Assembly (NCBI RefSeq): GCF_024713975.1
Contig: NC_091116.1
Span: 4,116,463-4,180,462, forward strand
Origin: Paralichthys olivaceus
Lineage: Eukaryota > Chordata > Actinopteri > Pleuronectiformes > Paralichthyidae
Direction of reading: 5' to 3'
Length of the DNA stretch: 64,000 nt
Both the position numbers and the translations under genes were made by a program. Below the pieces are notes generated by a model. The model did no database searches. It saw only the letters and a list, made by a program, of their open reading frames with translations, and was not told where the DNA came from. This document shows, piece after piece, positions 34,822 to 47,910 of this stretch (the first letter of the stretch is position 1; each line of letters starts with the position of its first letter).

Positions 34822-34920
34822 CGTGAACACAGTCCGAAACCCTCTGTTTACTGGTGGATCTGATTGGCTGCTCAGCGAACACGTCTGTTGCTGGTGGATA
34901 GAATAACACAGAAACAAGTT
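34822..34920 (-). other. pnpla4: Inferred pnpla4 non-coding first exon and promoter region
   Basis: A strong donor (CACG|GTACGT) lies at 34822/34821 on the - strand, in the right place to splice to the acceptor at 33879. A CCAAT motif (complement of ATTGG, near 34863) and a CCGCCCAC GC-box-like sequence near 34955 are close. The transcription start cannot be fixed, so the right limit is arbitrary. Confidence 0.35.
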
Positions 34921-35080
34921 CTGTTGATAAAAAGTCTGTGAATTACTTAAGCACCGCCCACGGAGCGGAAGAGTCGGCTGTACCTGTTCCGCTTCGGCAC
35001 TGTTTGCAAAATAAAATCAGGTTTCAAAATAAAACTACGGTGGCCGAGAGAGCTCAGCGCACTGCAAAGTAACAGACAAC

Positions 35081-35348
35081 GTGCAAATTAAGAAAACAGG
35101 CAAATAGACAAAAACACGTGCAAATTGAGAAAACATGCAAATAGAACAAATAGAAAAAAAACACGTGGAAATTAAGAAAACATGCAAATAGAACAAATAG
35201 AAAAAAAACACGTGCAGATTAAGAAAACATGCAAATAGAAAAAAATACGTGCAAATTAGGAAACACATGCAAAAAGAAAAAAACGTGCAAATTAAGAAAA
35301 CTTGCAAATAGAACAAATAGAGAAAAACACGTGTAAATTAAGAAAACA
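35081..35348. repeat. Minisatellite with E-box and octamer motifs, upstream of pnpla4
   Basis: Variable units of about 40-48 bp are built from GTGCAAATTAAGAAAAC, ATGCAAATAGAACAAATAG and an A-rich spacer, repeated about six times. The array contains four CACGTG E-boxes (35115, 35162, 35209, 35328) and three ATGCAAAT octamers (35135, 35182, 35229). The first three of each are spaced exactly 47 bp apart. It begins about 260 bp upstream of the inferred pnpla4 first-exon donor. Confidence 0.85.
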
Positions 35349-35349
35349 A

Positions 35350-38300
35350 CAACGAAATCACAACATGAACAAACACAAAAAAGACTCACAATGATGCTGA
35401 GAGGAACATTTTCAAAGACATTTGTTATTTTAATCAAAGTAGCATCATCAATGAATAAACTGGGAGTGTAATACAGCATGTTATATGATAGGGTGTATAA
35501 TATAGTATTGCTTGCATTCCTCTGATACCACGTGCTTTTTATGGACCACCTTAAATCCATGTCACTACTTGAAATCCTCGGTCATGTAGTGCACAGTTGT
35601 GCACAGCATTGCCAAGACGATTTGCAGATTCAAGTGAAAGGTCATCTTGTTTCCCAGTCCAAACACCTTGAAGAAAGTTGGCTGAGGATTTAGACGGCTG
35701 GCGCAGCACCAGGCTGCGGGGGGGCTGCATAGATGGCGGCTGCCACACATAAATTAAACCAGCAAAACTTAAACCGGCTTCACTCCATTTCAAGGCATGT
35801 GTGACTCCTCTGGGAGATTTCTGGATCTTTTTTTGTTGTTGTGGAGGATCACGACACGATACAGCCTTGTTTCCTCTTTCATACAACCATTACAAAGGAG
35901 TATAAAGGTCAGTTTATTAAAGAGCATGGCAGGGCCCGTTTGGAAATTTGTATTATATTACGGGCCAGGAAGGAATCTTAAATTTGTTCCCCCGGCATGT
36001 GCATTCAGATGTCATAGAGAAGCAAGCTCCATCCTCAGGAACCCTGCTCCACTTCCTCTATAGGACCTCCAGTAGAGGAGTATGGCCAACATGAGGAGCA
36101 TACTCATTTGTGAACCCAGCAGAATTGTTGGAATCCATTCAAATGTATGTTAGACTGAGTCGGATCACCATTTTATTAGTAATACCATCTCCTGCAGCCT
36201 TGTTTACCTTTAAAATATTCACCTTCATTATATGGTCATGAATATATAAATACTGCTGCCTTCTGATGGATCCAAAGGTTTTTTGATCCTCATATGACAT
36301 TTCAACATGCTATGAACGGAGGAATCTTTTGATTTATGGAAACAGAATGTGATAGATAACGTTCCTATTTTCAAATGGATCCGAGCCGCAGCATCGATAA
36401 CTGTACTTTGAAATATTCAAACAAAAAGAAAAAATGAAAAGGCTGCATTCACAGATACCAGCATCAAACTCCTGCATTTACTCCCTTACTGCCTCGTCTC
36501 CTGCCTTTCGTTGTGTACTGCTTTTGGTTCTCTACAACCTCGGTTTTTATTTTCTGCGTCTTCCAGACAGTTGGCTCGGGGTAGTGAATCCTGATGAGGG
36601 GTTGACTGCTGTGGCAGTTGTGTTCAGAGGCCCAGAGGGAGTCCTTGACTACCCTCTGCCCCTAATCCAATTGGTGGTGATATCAGATTACAAATAAAAG
36701 GTTCAGAAGAAACACAAGGTTAAGTGAACAAAAACATTTAATAAATCATCCTGACTAGAGGTGGAGCCAGATTATACAGATTAGATTCACCATCAGTGTA
36801 ACGTGCATGTAATCTACTGGCCCTTGCATTGGATAATACCAGATTAAAAATGGGCTTGCTCTATAATTTGAATTTGATATTATGTTTTCTTATTTGCTTG
36901 AATTGACGAGAGATGGTTATTTTATCCCATCGCTTTCAGGACAAAAATCATACGCAAACTATATGGGGGTGGACAAAATAAGTAATGTCAGAGGAAGACA
37001 TGATCAGAGCAGTAATGGAGGCGAGGTGCAGAGATTTCAGGTGCCATTATTCATCACGAGTCCTTGGCTGTGGTTGAAAAGTAAGAACAATTCTCCTTTT
37101 GTCAACGCTTTTCTCGACCTCGATGGAATACGTCACGATGGTTAAAGAAAGATGCGAAGGGGACTTCATGAGTAAAGTTTTCACTTTCATCTTTTTATAC
37201 ATTTAACCATCAATTACTCAATGACCTACAGGATGGATAGAGTTGAAACTAAACAAATACATCATATAAATACATAACATTTCAATATATATCATGATTT
37301 CTATATATAATTTACATTTAATAATATAAGTCAATAATATTATGATAGGGTGGGGTAGTATCTCAGGAATGAAAATCAAAAATGTGGCAGCCACAGGGAA
37401 TTGTGGGACGTCATTACCTCCTTTCCTTTTAACCAAGGATGCTCCATGCGAAAGGATATGAGAAAGGAAACACTGAAGCACCTACATCCCTCTTCTTCTT
37501 GGTTATTCCACTTAGTTAGGAACCTTAGGACCAAAAGTCTTAGTTTCAGTGGCTCGTGTGGTTGTGTGTGCTTTTAGCCTTTATTTCTGATGTGCAAATA
37601 ATTCACTATTCACTACTGCAGAAACCGGCCTGGCCCCTTCAACGCTCATCTTCACTTACTTCAAATGTTATTGCACTTATCTTCTTATTTCATTAGCTAA
37701 TCTGCACTTTGTATTAGAAATATATTTGGATCTTCTTATCTTTACATTTTCAAGCAGAGGCAAAATGAATTTTTACATAATTAACACATTTGTCATCCTT
37801 AACATGTCGTACAATATATCTCCTCTAGTCAATTACATGTATTTATAGAAAATGATTTAGGGTGTACATCATTGTATTCATATAAATGTCATATAATCTA
37901 TTTCTCTTCTTTCAAACAGGATATTTTCCGCTGCACATCATGTTTTGGAGGCTTGCAGAGCGACTAAGCTGCCGCAGCCTCTCCCATTACCTCGCTGAGT
38001 CATGCACAGAGTCATACACAGCCCTGACATGACTTCTGGTGTCCTTGTCATCCAAAGCTCCGTTTGTTGAATCCTTCTGCTGTTTTTTTTTTTGTTTTTT
38101 TTTTCACCCTGCACCTGATGTCCTGATGCTGGTGAATGTGGGAAGCAAATGGAAGTGTGGAGAAATACTGGCATCTGTTGTTTGCGTCCCGCATTGCACA
38201 GTCTCATAGTTCAAACAGCTTGCAAACTCCCGCATGCACGCCTGCAAATGGAGTGGGACCTACACTTGAACCCCAATCGCATCTCACCCCTTATTCTGCT

Positions 38301-39880
38301 CAGTTTTAAGTGTCGGCATTCAGAACATGTCGCGAAATCATTCTTTATAACATGATTGGACAACGGCTTAAATAATCCTAGACACTGCTTTCATCTCCTT
38401 CTAAAAAAATACAACCGATATGAAAAATATTTGTCATTTGACTAAACAAACTCAAAAAAGAAGAATTTAAATTCATGCACTGCAGCCAATGCGTTTATGC
38501 ACTTGTTTTTGAAACGAGTGCACTGTGGTGAGGCTGACCACTTGTCGAGTACGGATAATGCACCGTCCGTACTCGACGACCCCTCCATCCATCCGCCGCT
38601 GACCCAATCATTAGGCAACGCCATGAGCAGTCACATCTTTGCAGGTTTCTGCAGCTTCCTCCATACAACGGCTCTGAAGAACGCTGCTCTCTCGCTTCTG
38701 CTCTATAAAGCTTTTTTTCTTATTCCAAGGCATCTTCAAATTGTCAGCTGTCTGCAACAGAAAACCTGGAGAACACAGCACGCGAACCTCCTGAAGGACG
38801 TGCCGCTGGAACGGTCGAAGCGCTTGAGAGAATGCTGCGGCACCTGGTGATAGAAGCCATTTGTTGTGCCACTACAACAGAGTCAAATAAGACAAGAAAC
38901 ACAGAACACGCAGTGAGCTTGTCCAACAGATTTGACCAACACCAAATTTAAAACAGTTTGTAGAATATGATGGATGATTACAGTCATATTTTTTATTTGT
39001 CTTTCCTGGAGGTTTGTTTTTAACCTGCACCGTCATCTTGAATCCTCAATTCTCGAATTGTCTTCAGCGATGACCCTGTCCCCAGATCTCAGAAACTAAC
39101 TCGATGAATGCAATGTTATTATACCTGACAGAAACAATGGACGGTTAAAATATTAAGTTGTAGTGTTGTAGCGTCATGTTTGGCGAGTTGGTTGAGTGAA
39201 ATGCTCCCATGTGACCAAATCTTAATGGTGGGACAATCCCTGGTTTTGCTTGGCGGTGGGGTTTCTATGCCATATTGTACTTAGGACACAAAATACATAC
39301 CAAACACTGACAGAGACATGTAAACGTTGTCAAGCGTATAAAACGAAAGGAAGCGCATGAATCAAAACAACAAGAATTTAGAGATATCCTTATCAAACTC
39401 CTGTGGTTTGTATTCACCCATCGGGATGATCATGTTTACCATGGGAGAAGCAGATGACGCCAGATTAGCCAAATAAAAAAGAATTTCGCAAATGTTAAAG
39501 TTCGGGAAGTCATCTAAGAAGATCAAATTTCTCGTGTTTAGCCAAAATTTGTTAGAAACACACCATTGAATGATTTTTTTTTTTTTAATGATTCACATCT
39601 CGATTAAAAAAGGTTCAAGGGTCCACTTCAAATTAGAAGCTTTTCTTTTAAATTAATTCTGCTTCTGAGTCTTGGACCATTTGATTTGATTTACAAAATG
39701 CTTTATCCGTCCTGGCCATGGTCTGCATTTGATAAATTTGCAACCCTCGATTATAGCCATTAAAAAACATGGACCCTCCAGTTATTACAGGGTTTAGACA
39801 GTTATGCTGAGCAGTAAAGTAGCAAAAATACAATGAGGTGTATAATTTAACCATCTTCATCTTCCTCGTCCCTGTGGGCG
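35350..39880. other. Non-genic stretch
   Basis: No coding exon is recognised on either strand. A 12-bp-arm hairpin lies at 38544-38577, with T- and A-rich tracts at 38083-38103 and 39575-39587. The right-hand side of the window from here on has no identifiable gene. Confidence 0.45.
38544..38577. repeat. Perfect 12-bp inverted repeat (hairpin)
   Basis: GTCGAGTACGGA at 38544-38555 and its exact complement at 38566-38577 are separated by ten bases. No repeat family is recognised around it. Confidence 0.8.
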
Positions 39881-39899
39881 AGGCGGTTGTTTAGCTGTT

Positions 39900-41815
39900 T
39901 ATAAGAAATGTTTTAAGTGCTCTATCATTTCCTTTGGTGATTATATTTCATTTGAAGTTTCCTGCTGTCTAATTTTAAACTCCACTCCTTTATGTATTTT
40001 AGTTTATGGACCTCCAAGGCATAATTATTTTATCGCAGAATTTCCTGAACTTTTATCTATTGTTTTATCCAAATACGACAAAGTGCTTACGCTGAGTGAT
40101 TTTAATATTCACGTCTGCTGCCCGTCGCATCCCATGTCCAGCGAATTCCCAGATCTTGCTGAATCATCCAATCAGTTAAAGATCCTGCATGCGAAAGGTC
40201 ATATGCCCGGGCTCTGCCCTGAGAGTCAAAGCCTTTGTATCAGACCACAAAGCATTTTTAAAGCTAATTAACTCTCCTCTTTTCTTTTAAAAGATCCCTC
40301 CATCAGTCAGTCCCGCATTTTTACTGCTGACTCTGCAGCCAAATTCAGTAATAGATTTTTTCCCTCCTCCTACACTTCCGCAAAATCCGGATGAACTATT
40401 AATATCTTTTAACAGCCACCGTCTTTCAACCCTCAGTGACATGGCTCCGATCGAAATGCAAAAAGCAAACACGCCCGCTCCCTGGAAAGCTTGAACGCGA
40501 AAGAAAAAAGTTGTCAGATCATCTCAACACTTTTAAATCAGAAAACAGAAATCAGAAAAACAGGCAAGATCAGCATACTTCTCAGACATCATTTCTAACT
40601 ATAACCCAAATCCTAGAGTCTTATTTAAGATTATCAGCTCTGTTCTGAATGGACCGTCCTCTAAGGACCGTGAAATCGATCGCTCCTAAGATAGAGAGCA
40701 CTCCAGATCCTCTCACCTTCAACAATAACCCTGCATCCTTCACCCAGTTTGAAACCACTAGCATCCCAGCACTCAGTAAATTACTCTCCCAGTTGAACTG
40801 TTGGTCCTTTAATTTTAATAATTATTTAACAGTTCCCTGATTACTGCCATCTTCCCAAATTGTTTCAAACACACTCTGTTATGGCTCTGCCCTGTGGAGC
40901 TGTGTGTCTATGTAAAGAGGCTGTGCGGCCCCCGGTGCAGGATTGGCTAGCCTTCACTCAGAAGCACCTGCCGTCGTCTCTTCCCCCTTCCTCCCGATTG
41001 GCGGATCCCCAGGTCGCCTAACCAATCACCGGAGAGTGTTTGGCCTACTTAAGCTCCATGGGATGTTCAATCAGGGCCCACTTGATTAGCAACAGGCCTC
41101 AGAGAGAGTTGTGTTATTTCATGTTGTGAAATTGTGTTCTGGAGTTTGTTAGAATAGGAGCTTGAATGTTGGAGAGAGGTTTGATTCCGCAACTTTGCAT
41201 GTTTTGTACGTCCTCTTGTGAGTTTTGGTTGTTTTGTGTTTTGTAAACTGAGTTCAAGTTTACTGGCTGAGGAGTTTTTTCACCTCTGCTGTGTTACATA
41301 GCATCCTTAGCTCGAGGTTAGAATCTTTAATTTAACTGCCAATTCCACTCTGGTGTATGTGCTTCCCTTTCCCTCAAGGAGCAATACAAGACTGATCTGG
41401 ACTCTTTACCTCTCAAACAATAACAGATCTATCTCTACATTCAAATCATCTCAAACTAATTCATTTCTTTAATGAACAATAATAACCACAACAATCAATG
41501 GAGGTAGCTCCACTGGACCTTTGCTGTTTGAGCCCCCAGACTGTGGAACGCTCTACCTACCTCTAACATCATTAGTATCGTTTAAATCTCTTCCGTAAAC
41601 GCTCCTTTATCGCAAAGCATTTATGAATACCTAAGCTGGACTTTATCTTCCCACTCTTGACATTTTTAGTTTTACTTTATTTCACCTCCAAGTGTTTTTA
41701 TGTTGTTGAACCGTCTGGTGTTTGGATTATGTTTTTTTTTTTATTGTTGTTTTGGTTCTCCGTCTCTGTAAAGCACTTTGTAACCTAAGTGAAATGCTAT
41801 CCAAATAAAGTTAAT
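39900..41815 (+). pseudogene. Degenerate LINE (L2/Rex-like), interrupted by an insertion
   Basis: The translation starts in an apurinic endonuclease domain (VYGPPRHNYFIAEFPELL, then LSDFNIHVCCPS). It passes through a frameshifted linker (FTQFETTSIPALSKL) into the start of reverse transcriptase (ITAIFPNCFKHTL, then KTDLDSLPL). It ends with the typical C-terminal block PRLWNALPT-like (41545-41600) and a 3' tail with AAAGCACTTTGTAACC and AAATAAAGTTAATTACTATT. Most of the RT palm is deleted. Stops and frameshifts make it non-functional. The clade call is from motif memory. Confidence 0.75.
40879..41345. mobile_element. 467-bp insertion nested in the LINE
   Basis: The LINE reading frame breaks after NCFKHTL and resumes after 41352 with a related continuation. 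CACTCTG occurs at both junctions (40872-40878 and 41346-41352), consistent with a target duplication. The insert starts TTATGGCTCTGCCC and contains two CCAAT-like motifs and TACTTAAG, as a promoter-bearing solo LTR might. It lacks clean TG...CA ends, so its class is unresolved. Confidence 0.55.
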
Positions 41816-41829
41816 TACTATTATTATTT

Positions 41830-44800
41830 GATATCATCTTCATAAAATTGAATATATAGGCAATGTCCTGTTATTCAGAAACACAAAAATTCCAAATGTT
41901 CAAATGCAGCAGCTACAAAAATCCACCAAGGGAAGACCTAGTGTTTTTTGAATGCTCAGGTGTCCTTGGTGGACACGTGCTTAGTTGTAGCCCAGGCGGC
42001 CTTTAGGTCAACCCTTTATTTTGAGTTCACTGTCTCTTCCCACTGTGCAGCTCTCAGTTTACCATCAGACAGGGACCTGGGGCATCCTGTCGGGACCTTC
42101 GGGAGCCTGGGGGGGGGGGGGCATTCTTAACAGGTGCTTAAATCCTGAGATATAATGTCAATGCAGAGGAGCAGCAGTTGAACAGGGAGGTGCTCATGGA
42201 TCACTGGGCTCCACTGATTCTGCTGGTCTCTGCCCAGCGACTGTGACCACCTGAGGGGAGGCGCTGGAAGGAAATTGGCAAATCGTGAGCGTTGCCTGGT
42301 GGCTCACAGAGATGTAATATTGACGAGTGCAGGAGAACTCACTGAATGTGCCTCGGAAGACATCTCCGTCTCCAGTGGACGTGTGTGTCTGCATTTAGCG
42401 AACCGTGCAAATGAGAATTTAGTTCCGCTCAGCTTTAAGTTTAGTTTGGAACGCAAGGACAACACACGCAAGAACAAATGCATGAGTAAATAAAGAGTGC
42501 AGCAAGAGGGGACGTATAGAAGTGAGCTGTTGTAATTAACAAGTTGCTTTCTGTCGGCAGAGTGGAGGTTCTCAGGGGGGGGTCACTGCACAAGATACAA
42601 AAGTAAAGAGAGGAAAAAAGAACGAAGACAGAGCTATTGGTGATTAGCCCAGTCATGTCTCCTCATTTCCATTTTTCTGTCTCCCCCAAAAGCCAAACAC
42701 ATTTATTCCACTCAGATTGAGTCCTACTCTTACACTAATACTTGCAGTTCATATGAAAAACGTGGATATCCTTAAAATGCAAATAGAACTGGAATATATA
42801 CATTACATCACAGTTTTCATACAGATCATGAAAGGGCCAAATCTTTCTTGAAGCTGGAAAAAGTGAGTTCAATGGTTAAATAGTAAATTGTCTGTATTTA
42901 TATTGCGCTCTTCTAGTCTTGTTACTTCGGGCATGCAGATTGGGAATTCTGGGATCAAACCATTGTTGCCGTGCAGGTTGCACCCCTGCACACTCCTTAG
43001 TTGGTTGGTGTATGGTAGATTTAAGATTTATGTAACAAAACAACATTTTAATCCACCTCTTTGGTGGTTTTTTTGTATCCATCAATGCTTATTTTTCTTC
43101 CCGGGCAGTTGCAGCCCCTGCTATTTGCTTCTTTTGAATTATTTCAGTAAAACCTCTCTGTCTGAGATCAGTAGCGTTGTTGTTCAAATCTCATTTGTCT
43201 GATTATCACCCCCACCACACCGCTCAGTCCAAACAGGCAGGTTTAGAACAGCCACTGCACTAACTGTGTTAATAGAAAGTCCGAACCAAACTGTCTGCAA
43301 TGGAGGTGCCTTGTGGGAAATGTAGGCACTGGGTTTTGACAAGGAAAATAAAACTCTCCCACTGAGGATCTTAACCAGAAAATATATTTTTTGTTTGCTC
43401 TTCTGTGATAACATAAATCCACTGTTTTTTAATTTACCTGTTTAATTACAAATTGACTTCACAATAAAATACATCTAATGATACAATATGGTTCCATGTC
43501 TCGACAGTCCGATGGTTTCTGTGTGATTCACCACACGCTGACATTCTGACACGGAGACACGCCTGAAGACGCTTTAACTGTGCAGGACTTTGAACGGAGC
43601 TGGGGGGGAACAAAAGCACCTGGGTGATAAGATTATCTTCACACTGGGTTCATCAGTCTGTGGTCGCTGCTGCAGACTTATCATTAATGAGCCCGACAGG
43701 AGTCACAGAACTCCGAAGGTCAAAACATGCAATTATGATATATTTGATTGGATTCTTTTTGAGTGGGTTTTATATTAATTTTCACTTCAGTACATTTACT
43801 ATCTACATTTGGCGCCTTAACATTTTTTTCCCTTACAAATGAAGAGATGCAACAACATTTCTTATCAAGAAAAATATCTGACTCGACGGAAAAATGCAGT
43901 TGCAGATGTTTGAAATTGGAAAAGTGAAGTGGGCATACCTTGAATTTTGATTTTTAAAAGTCAGAATTCCTGTCGTGGTATCAGCTGCAAAGTTATGGAT
44001 GTCCTTATCTTGTAATGCTCTCTGATTTCTGACACTTTCCAGGAAAAGGTCAGGAAAAATAGATGAGGTAAAAAGTTTTACAACTTTACATCCGATACAT
44101 CCCCCAAAGGATATGAGAAATATGAGTTAAACTTATTTGAAGTGGTTAAAAATGCCAACATAGAAGCTAAATGACTTACACTGTACCTTCAGACACTGGA
44201 TTAAAAAATTGAATTAATTACATAAAGCAAAATATCGGTTTTATTACCTTAGAATATACTATACATACCTCACAATTAATCATGACTGTGCAATACCATC
44301 TATCCACTGTGCAATACAGCTACTTGAATATAGTTACATGTATATTTGTAAATGTTGTCAATATACGTATTTTTTTTACTTTTAGTATTTTTGTACACGT
44401 ATGTTTGCACTGTGAAGGAGAGGCTCTATAATTCCATTGTACACCCTGTTCAATGACAATAAAGGCATTCTTATTCTTAAATGATTTATACAGGGCCAAT
44501 AGCGTAACAATATTATTTGTGTATGCATAGCAGATTTGTACATTTTTGTAAAGTTCAAAATCTATAGATAGATATGCATCCCACATTGCTGGGCAGAAGC
44601 AGTAGTAAATGAGCAGTAGTGAATCTGAAATGCTGAGTATTTATAATTTAACCGTCTGGATGTCACAGAATTAAAAAAAAAAAAAAAACGCCTTCACTGA
44701 ACAAAATTAATTAATTACTCGATGTCATATTTACATGTCAGTGTTTCATTTTTTGTGAATTGAGAAATCAGGACCTTTTAAAAGAACTCAACTGTAAGTA

Positions 44801-45380
44801 ACAGCTGAGCTCAGCTAATGAGAATCTTCTGTAATCGATCCAAACATGCATCCTCTTTGAAATGAGTGAGAAAATATTTAGTATTTAATGCCTCCCTCCC
44901 CGTTTTCCATTCAGGAGCTGAGTTCTCTCTGCATGTGGGTCATTAAACAGCCCTGTATCATTTCGACATGAGCATTACTTTATAAAGTAAATTAGCCAAA
45001 GCGTGTCCAAACGATTTGTTTGCTAATGTGAGGCACCATTTTATTCTGCAAATCCTGTCAGCGTCAGTCTGCAACACACAGCTCAGGAGCTGAATGACAA
45101 ATAATACAGATTAATACATTTTTCATATCATAGATAGGGTATACTGCAGACAGGATTTTAAATGTTTATGGTCATGTAACATTTTCTTTAAAAGAAAGAG
45201 TATTATTAGTTTTAAAGGAGTAAAATGTCTAAGGCAAAAGATACAAATCATGAATTAAGTCCGGCAAAGACGCATTGAATGCAAGTCTAGTTTCTATCGA
45301 GTAAAGACAAAAGAAACATTGAAATAGTAAGTAATAAACTTTTGTTTATTTGGCAACACATACATGGGAAGAAGATGCTC
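41830..45380. other. Non-genic stretch with repeat fragments
   Basis: No gene is recognised. There is a G tract near 42111-42121, and 43213-43275 matches the CCAAACAGGCAGGTTTAGAAC block seen near 2050. An A tract lies at 44672-44688. Confidence 0.45.
43213..43275 (+). repeat. Dispersed repeat block, related to 2026-2090 and 11165-11230
   Basis: CAGTCCAAACAGGCAGG then TTTAGAACAGCCACTGCACT recurs with small changes near 2050 and 11190, and more weakly near 10125. Confidence 0.55.
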
Positions 45381-45387
45381 TGCGAAT

Positions 45388-45510
45388 ACTCGCAACACAA
45401 CAGAACACTCACAATACAACCAAATACTCACAATACAACCAAATACTCACAATACAACCAAATACTCACAACACAACCAAACAGTCACAACACAACCAGA
45501 TACTCACAAT
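45388..45510. repeat. 19-bp minisatellite, about 6.5 units
   Basis: The unit ACTCACAATACAACCAAAT is repeated in register from 45388. Three central units are identical and the outer ones differ by one to five bases. The unit length is not a multiple of three, so two overlapping open frames read through it by chance. Confidence 0.92.
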
Positions 45511-46461
45511 TTGTTTAAGAACCAGGCTAACATCATGTTTGCTGACGGTATAATGTTTGTATATTTATGGATGAGATTGTTCCATTCATGTCCATTTGGT
45601 AGAATGGTGCAGCCATTGTGGACATCGTGTTTTTGGTTTTTATTTCTAATTCAGATGTCGCTCTTATGAGGACAGGATTAAGGATTAAACACACTGAACA
45701 GTGACAAACGAATCAGATGGACCAGCTTGGAGCCGCTTGCTCCCACGGCCAGAAAAATGAAACTTGGATGTATCAGAATGTGAAATCAGGAGCAGTCAAA
45801 AATTGGAAACTGCTGCTGAGATTGGGAGTAAGGAAACTGGGGTTTGGGGTAAGGTTGCATTTTCTGCACCTGTGCTTATAGAGCAGCTTAAAATGCTGAG
45901 GATGAAGGTTTGAGGTTGTTTGCCCATTAATCTAATTACAAAAATATCAACTATAATATAAGTACTTCATGATTATGGTATCCAGAGTATATACATATTT
46001 ATAAATATAAAGAAAGACATTTAGAAAAACATCTCCCACCAGTGTTATCCTCTCCATCCTTCTTAGAGCAGGAAGCAGCTTCAATGTTAAAGTGATTTCA
46101 TTTAGACTTGTGAAATCCTAATTTTCCATTATTTCTTATTTGTGTGTAACCAAACAACTAAAACAAAGGGTTCAGGGATTCAGTCACTGTTGCAGCTTCA
46201 GGGCTTCCATGAGTTTGACCTTCACAGTATGTGAACAGAGAAGAGGGGGGGAGGGGGGGGTGGTCCTAGGGGTTAAATTTGAGGGTGCTGCAGTGCAACC
46301 AGTAGGGAGCAGTGTTGTAAAGCAATCCCAAAGGGTATTTGGAGCGTCGCTCGGGAGGTCGAGATGAAGTGAGAGTAAAGTTCCACTGCAAGAGCAGATA
46401 AAAATGATATGTTCATGTACGTACTGAAAACAGAGCTGCTCCTCAGCGTGTAGGTAAGCAG

Positions 46462-46787
46462 AATGTAATGTAGAATAATCCTCATGATGTTTTCACTAGT
46501 TCATTTCATCTAAATTGTATGAATTGTAGTTTTTTTTACCCCAGAAAAGACCCTTTATATTTAAATACTTTATATTTACATGGAGGGGACCCTCTCTACA
46601 GAGGCAGCCATGTTTTTTACATTAGTCCAGACTGGACAAACTAAACACCTTTTGAGTTTTTATGACAACTGAAGCTACCACTGGTTCTTTTTCATGTTTG
46701 GAAGGAGAGGGTGAGGTGAGGGGTGTTCAGCTGCAACATGCAACTTCAACACTAGATATCACACAATTCTACACACTGTACCTTTAA
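46462..46787 (-). mobile_element. TTAA-flanked MITE, copy 8
   Basis: Reverse orientation. The terminus at 46787 is intact (CTACACACTGTACCTTTAA) and about 30 bp of the other end are missing. The YY1-like site is mutated (CAGCCATG). Confidence 0.87.
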
Positions 46788-47579
46788 GACCCCCATAACC
46801 TAGATTTAAAAGAGGAATTTCGCAAAATATGTAATATGTGTCAGGGGACATACAGAATATTTCCATGTGGTCAATGGTATAACCGTAGTGCGACAGAGTA
46901 TTTAGGTCACTTACAGGAGAATGAGAATTTATGAATAATGAGATTTTTGAGAATAAAGATGAAAAAGTCGACTAGGAAGTTGCAATTTGATGAGAAAAAA
47001 CTACAAACCCATTTATTCCTCATTAAAAAAAGAGAATACTGTTGGTTCTTTCTTGCACAATCCTCTCAAAAATACTTATACATACTTACTTATACTGATA
47101 CTTAATAATAATGTAATATTAAGACTTTATTCCTGCAATATTACAACATTATTGTTAGAAAATTACAACTTTATCATTGAAATTGAAATAAATAGCACAA
47201 AAACGAAGGGTGCAGTGGTTTAGACACTTCACAGGCCCAACTAAATTATTGAACATCTGCAATGCAATGAGATGATGTCACATGGTAGTGATGATGCTGA
47301 GCATAACCTTGCTCAGGAAGATCTACACCTTAGGTAGAGCCATGCATGGCCTCCAAAGACAACAATTCCGCCCTCATATCAGCAGTCCTCTCACGCACAA
47401 AAATGGCTCCTTGTGTTATAGTTGTTGTGTCTGTTGTTTAATCACAGACCCAAGAAAACAAAGGACGTCTCCTGTGGTGTTTCTTTTTTCCATATGTTGT
47501 GCTATATCAATTACTCGCTCGGTGACGATTCCTCAACACGCAGAGACTTTGGAAACAACTTTGTTTTGTCTGGTTCCAG

Positions 47580-47910
47580 CTGTTTCCCGGCAGTAAAGAG
47601 GCTCCGTCGCAAACTCTCCCTCTGAGGGAGGCCTCAGCGTCTCAAAGCCATCGGCTCGCGAGCGACAAAACTTGACTGGAGTAACTTTGTCTGATCCAGT
47701 GAAAGCTGCTCGTCGGCAACCGATCTCCGCGACAGCCGAAGCCTCTTCAGCCGCTCTGTCTTGCCGTCTTAGCCAGTGTTTCTTAGCTCTTATACGCCTC
47801 ACGCTGACAGCGCTCGGTAGCTTAGTGCTTGGAATGATGCGGGCAAACGTTCTGTCACATGGAACACTGATAGCATTTATACAGAGCCAGCGTTACGGCT
47901 GAGATGGCTG
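47580..47910. other. GC-rich, CpG-containing segment of unknown nature
   Basis: This is more CpG-rich than its neighbours, with open frames on both strands but no recognisable protein similarity and no clear splice sites. It might be the 5' part of an unidentified repeat. Confidence 0.3.

Noticed and set aside
35035..35316. Hydrophobic repeated open frames on the - strand, resembling membrane proteins
   Set aside because: They are translations of the A-rich minisatellite; unit lengths vary and break the frame.
45388..45510. CRISPR-like array
   Set aside because: Units are contiguous with no spacers, and the genome is vertebrate.
45350..45669. Threonine/glutamine/asparagine-rich repeat protein frames
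   Set aside because: They are readings of the 19-bp minisatellite in two frames; the unit length is not a multiple of three.
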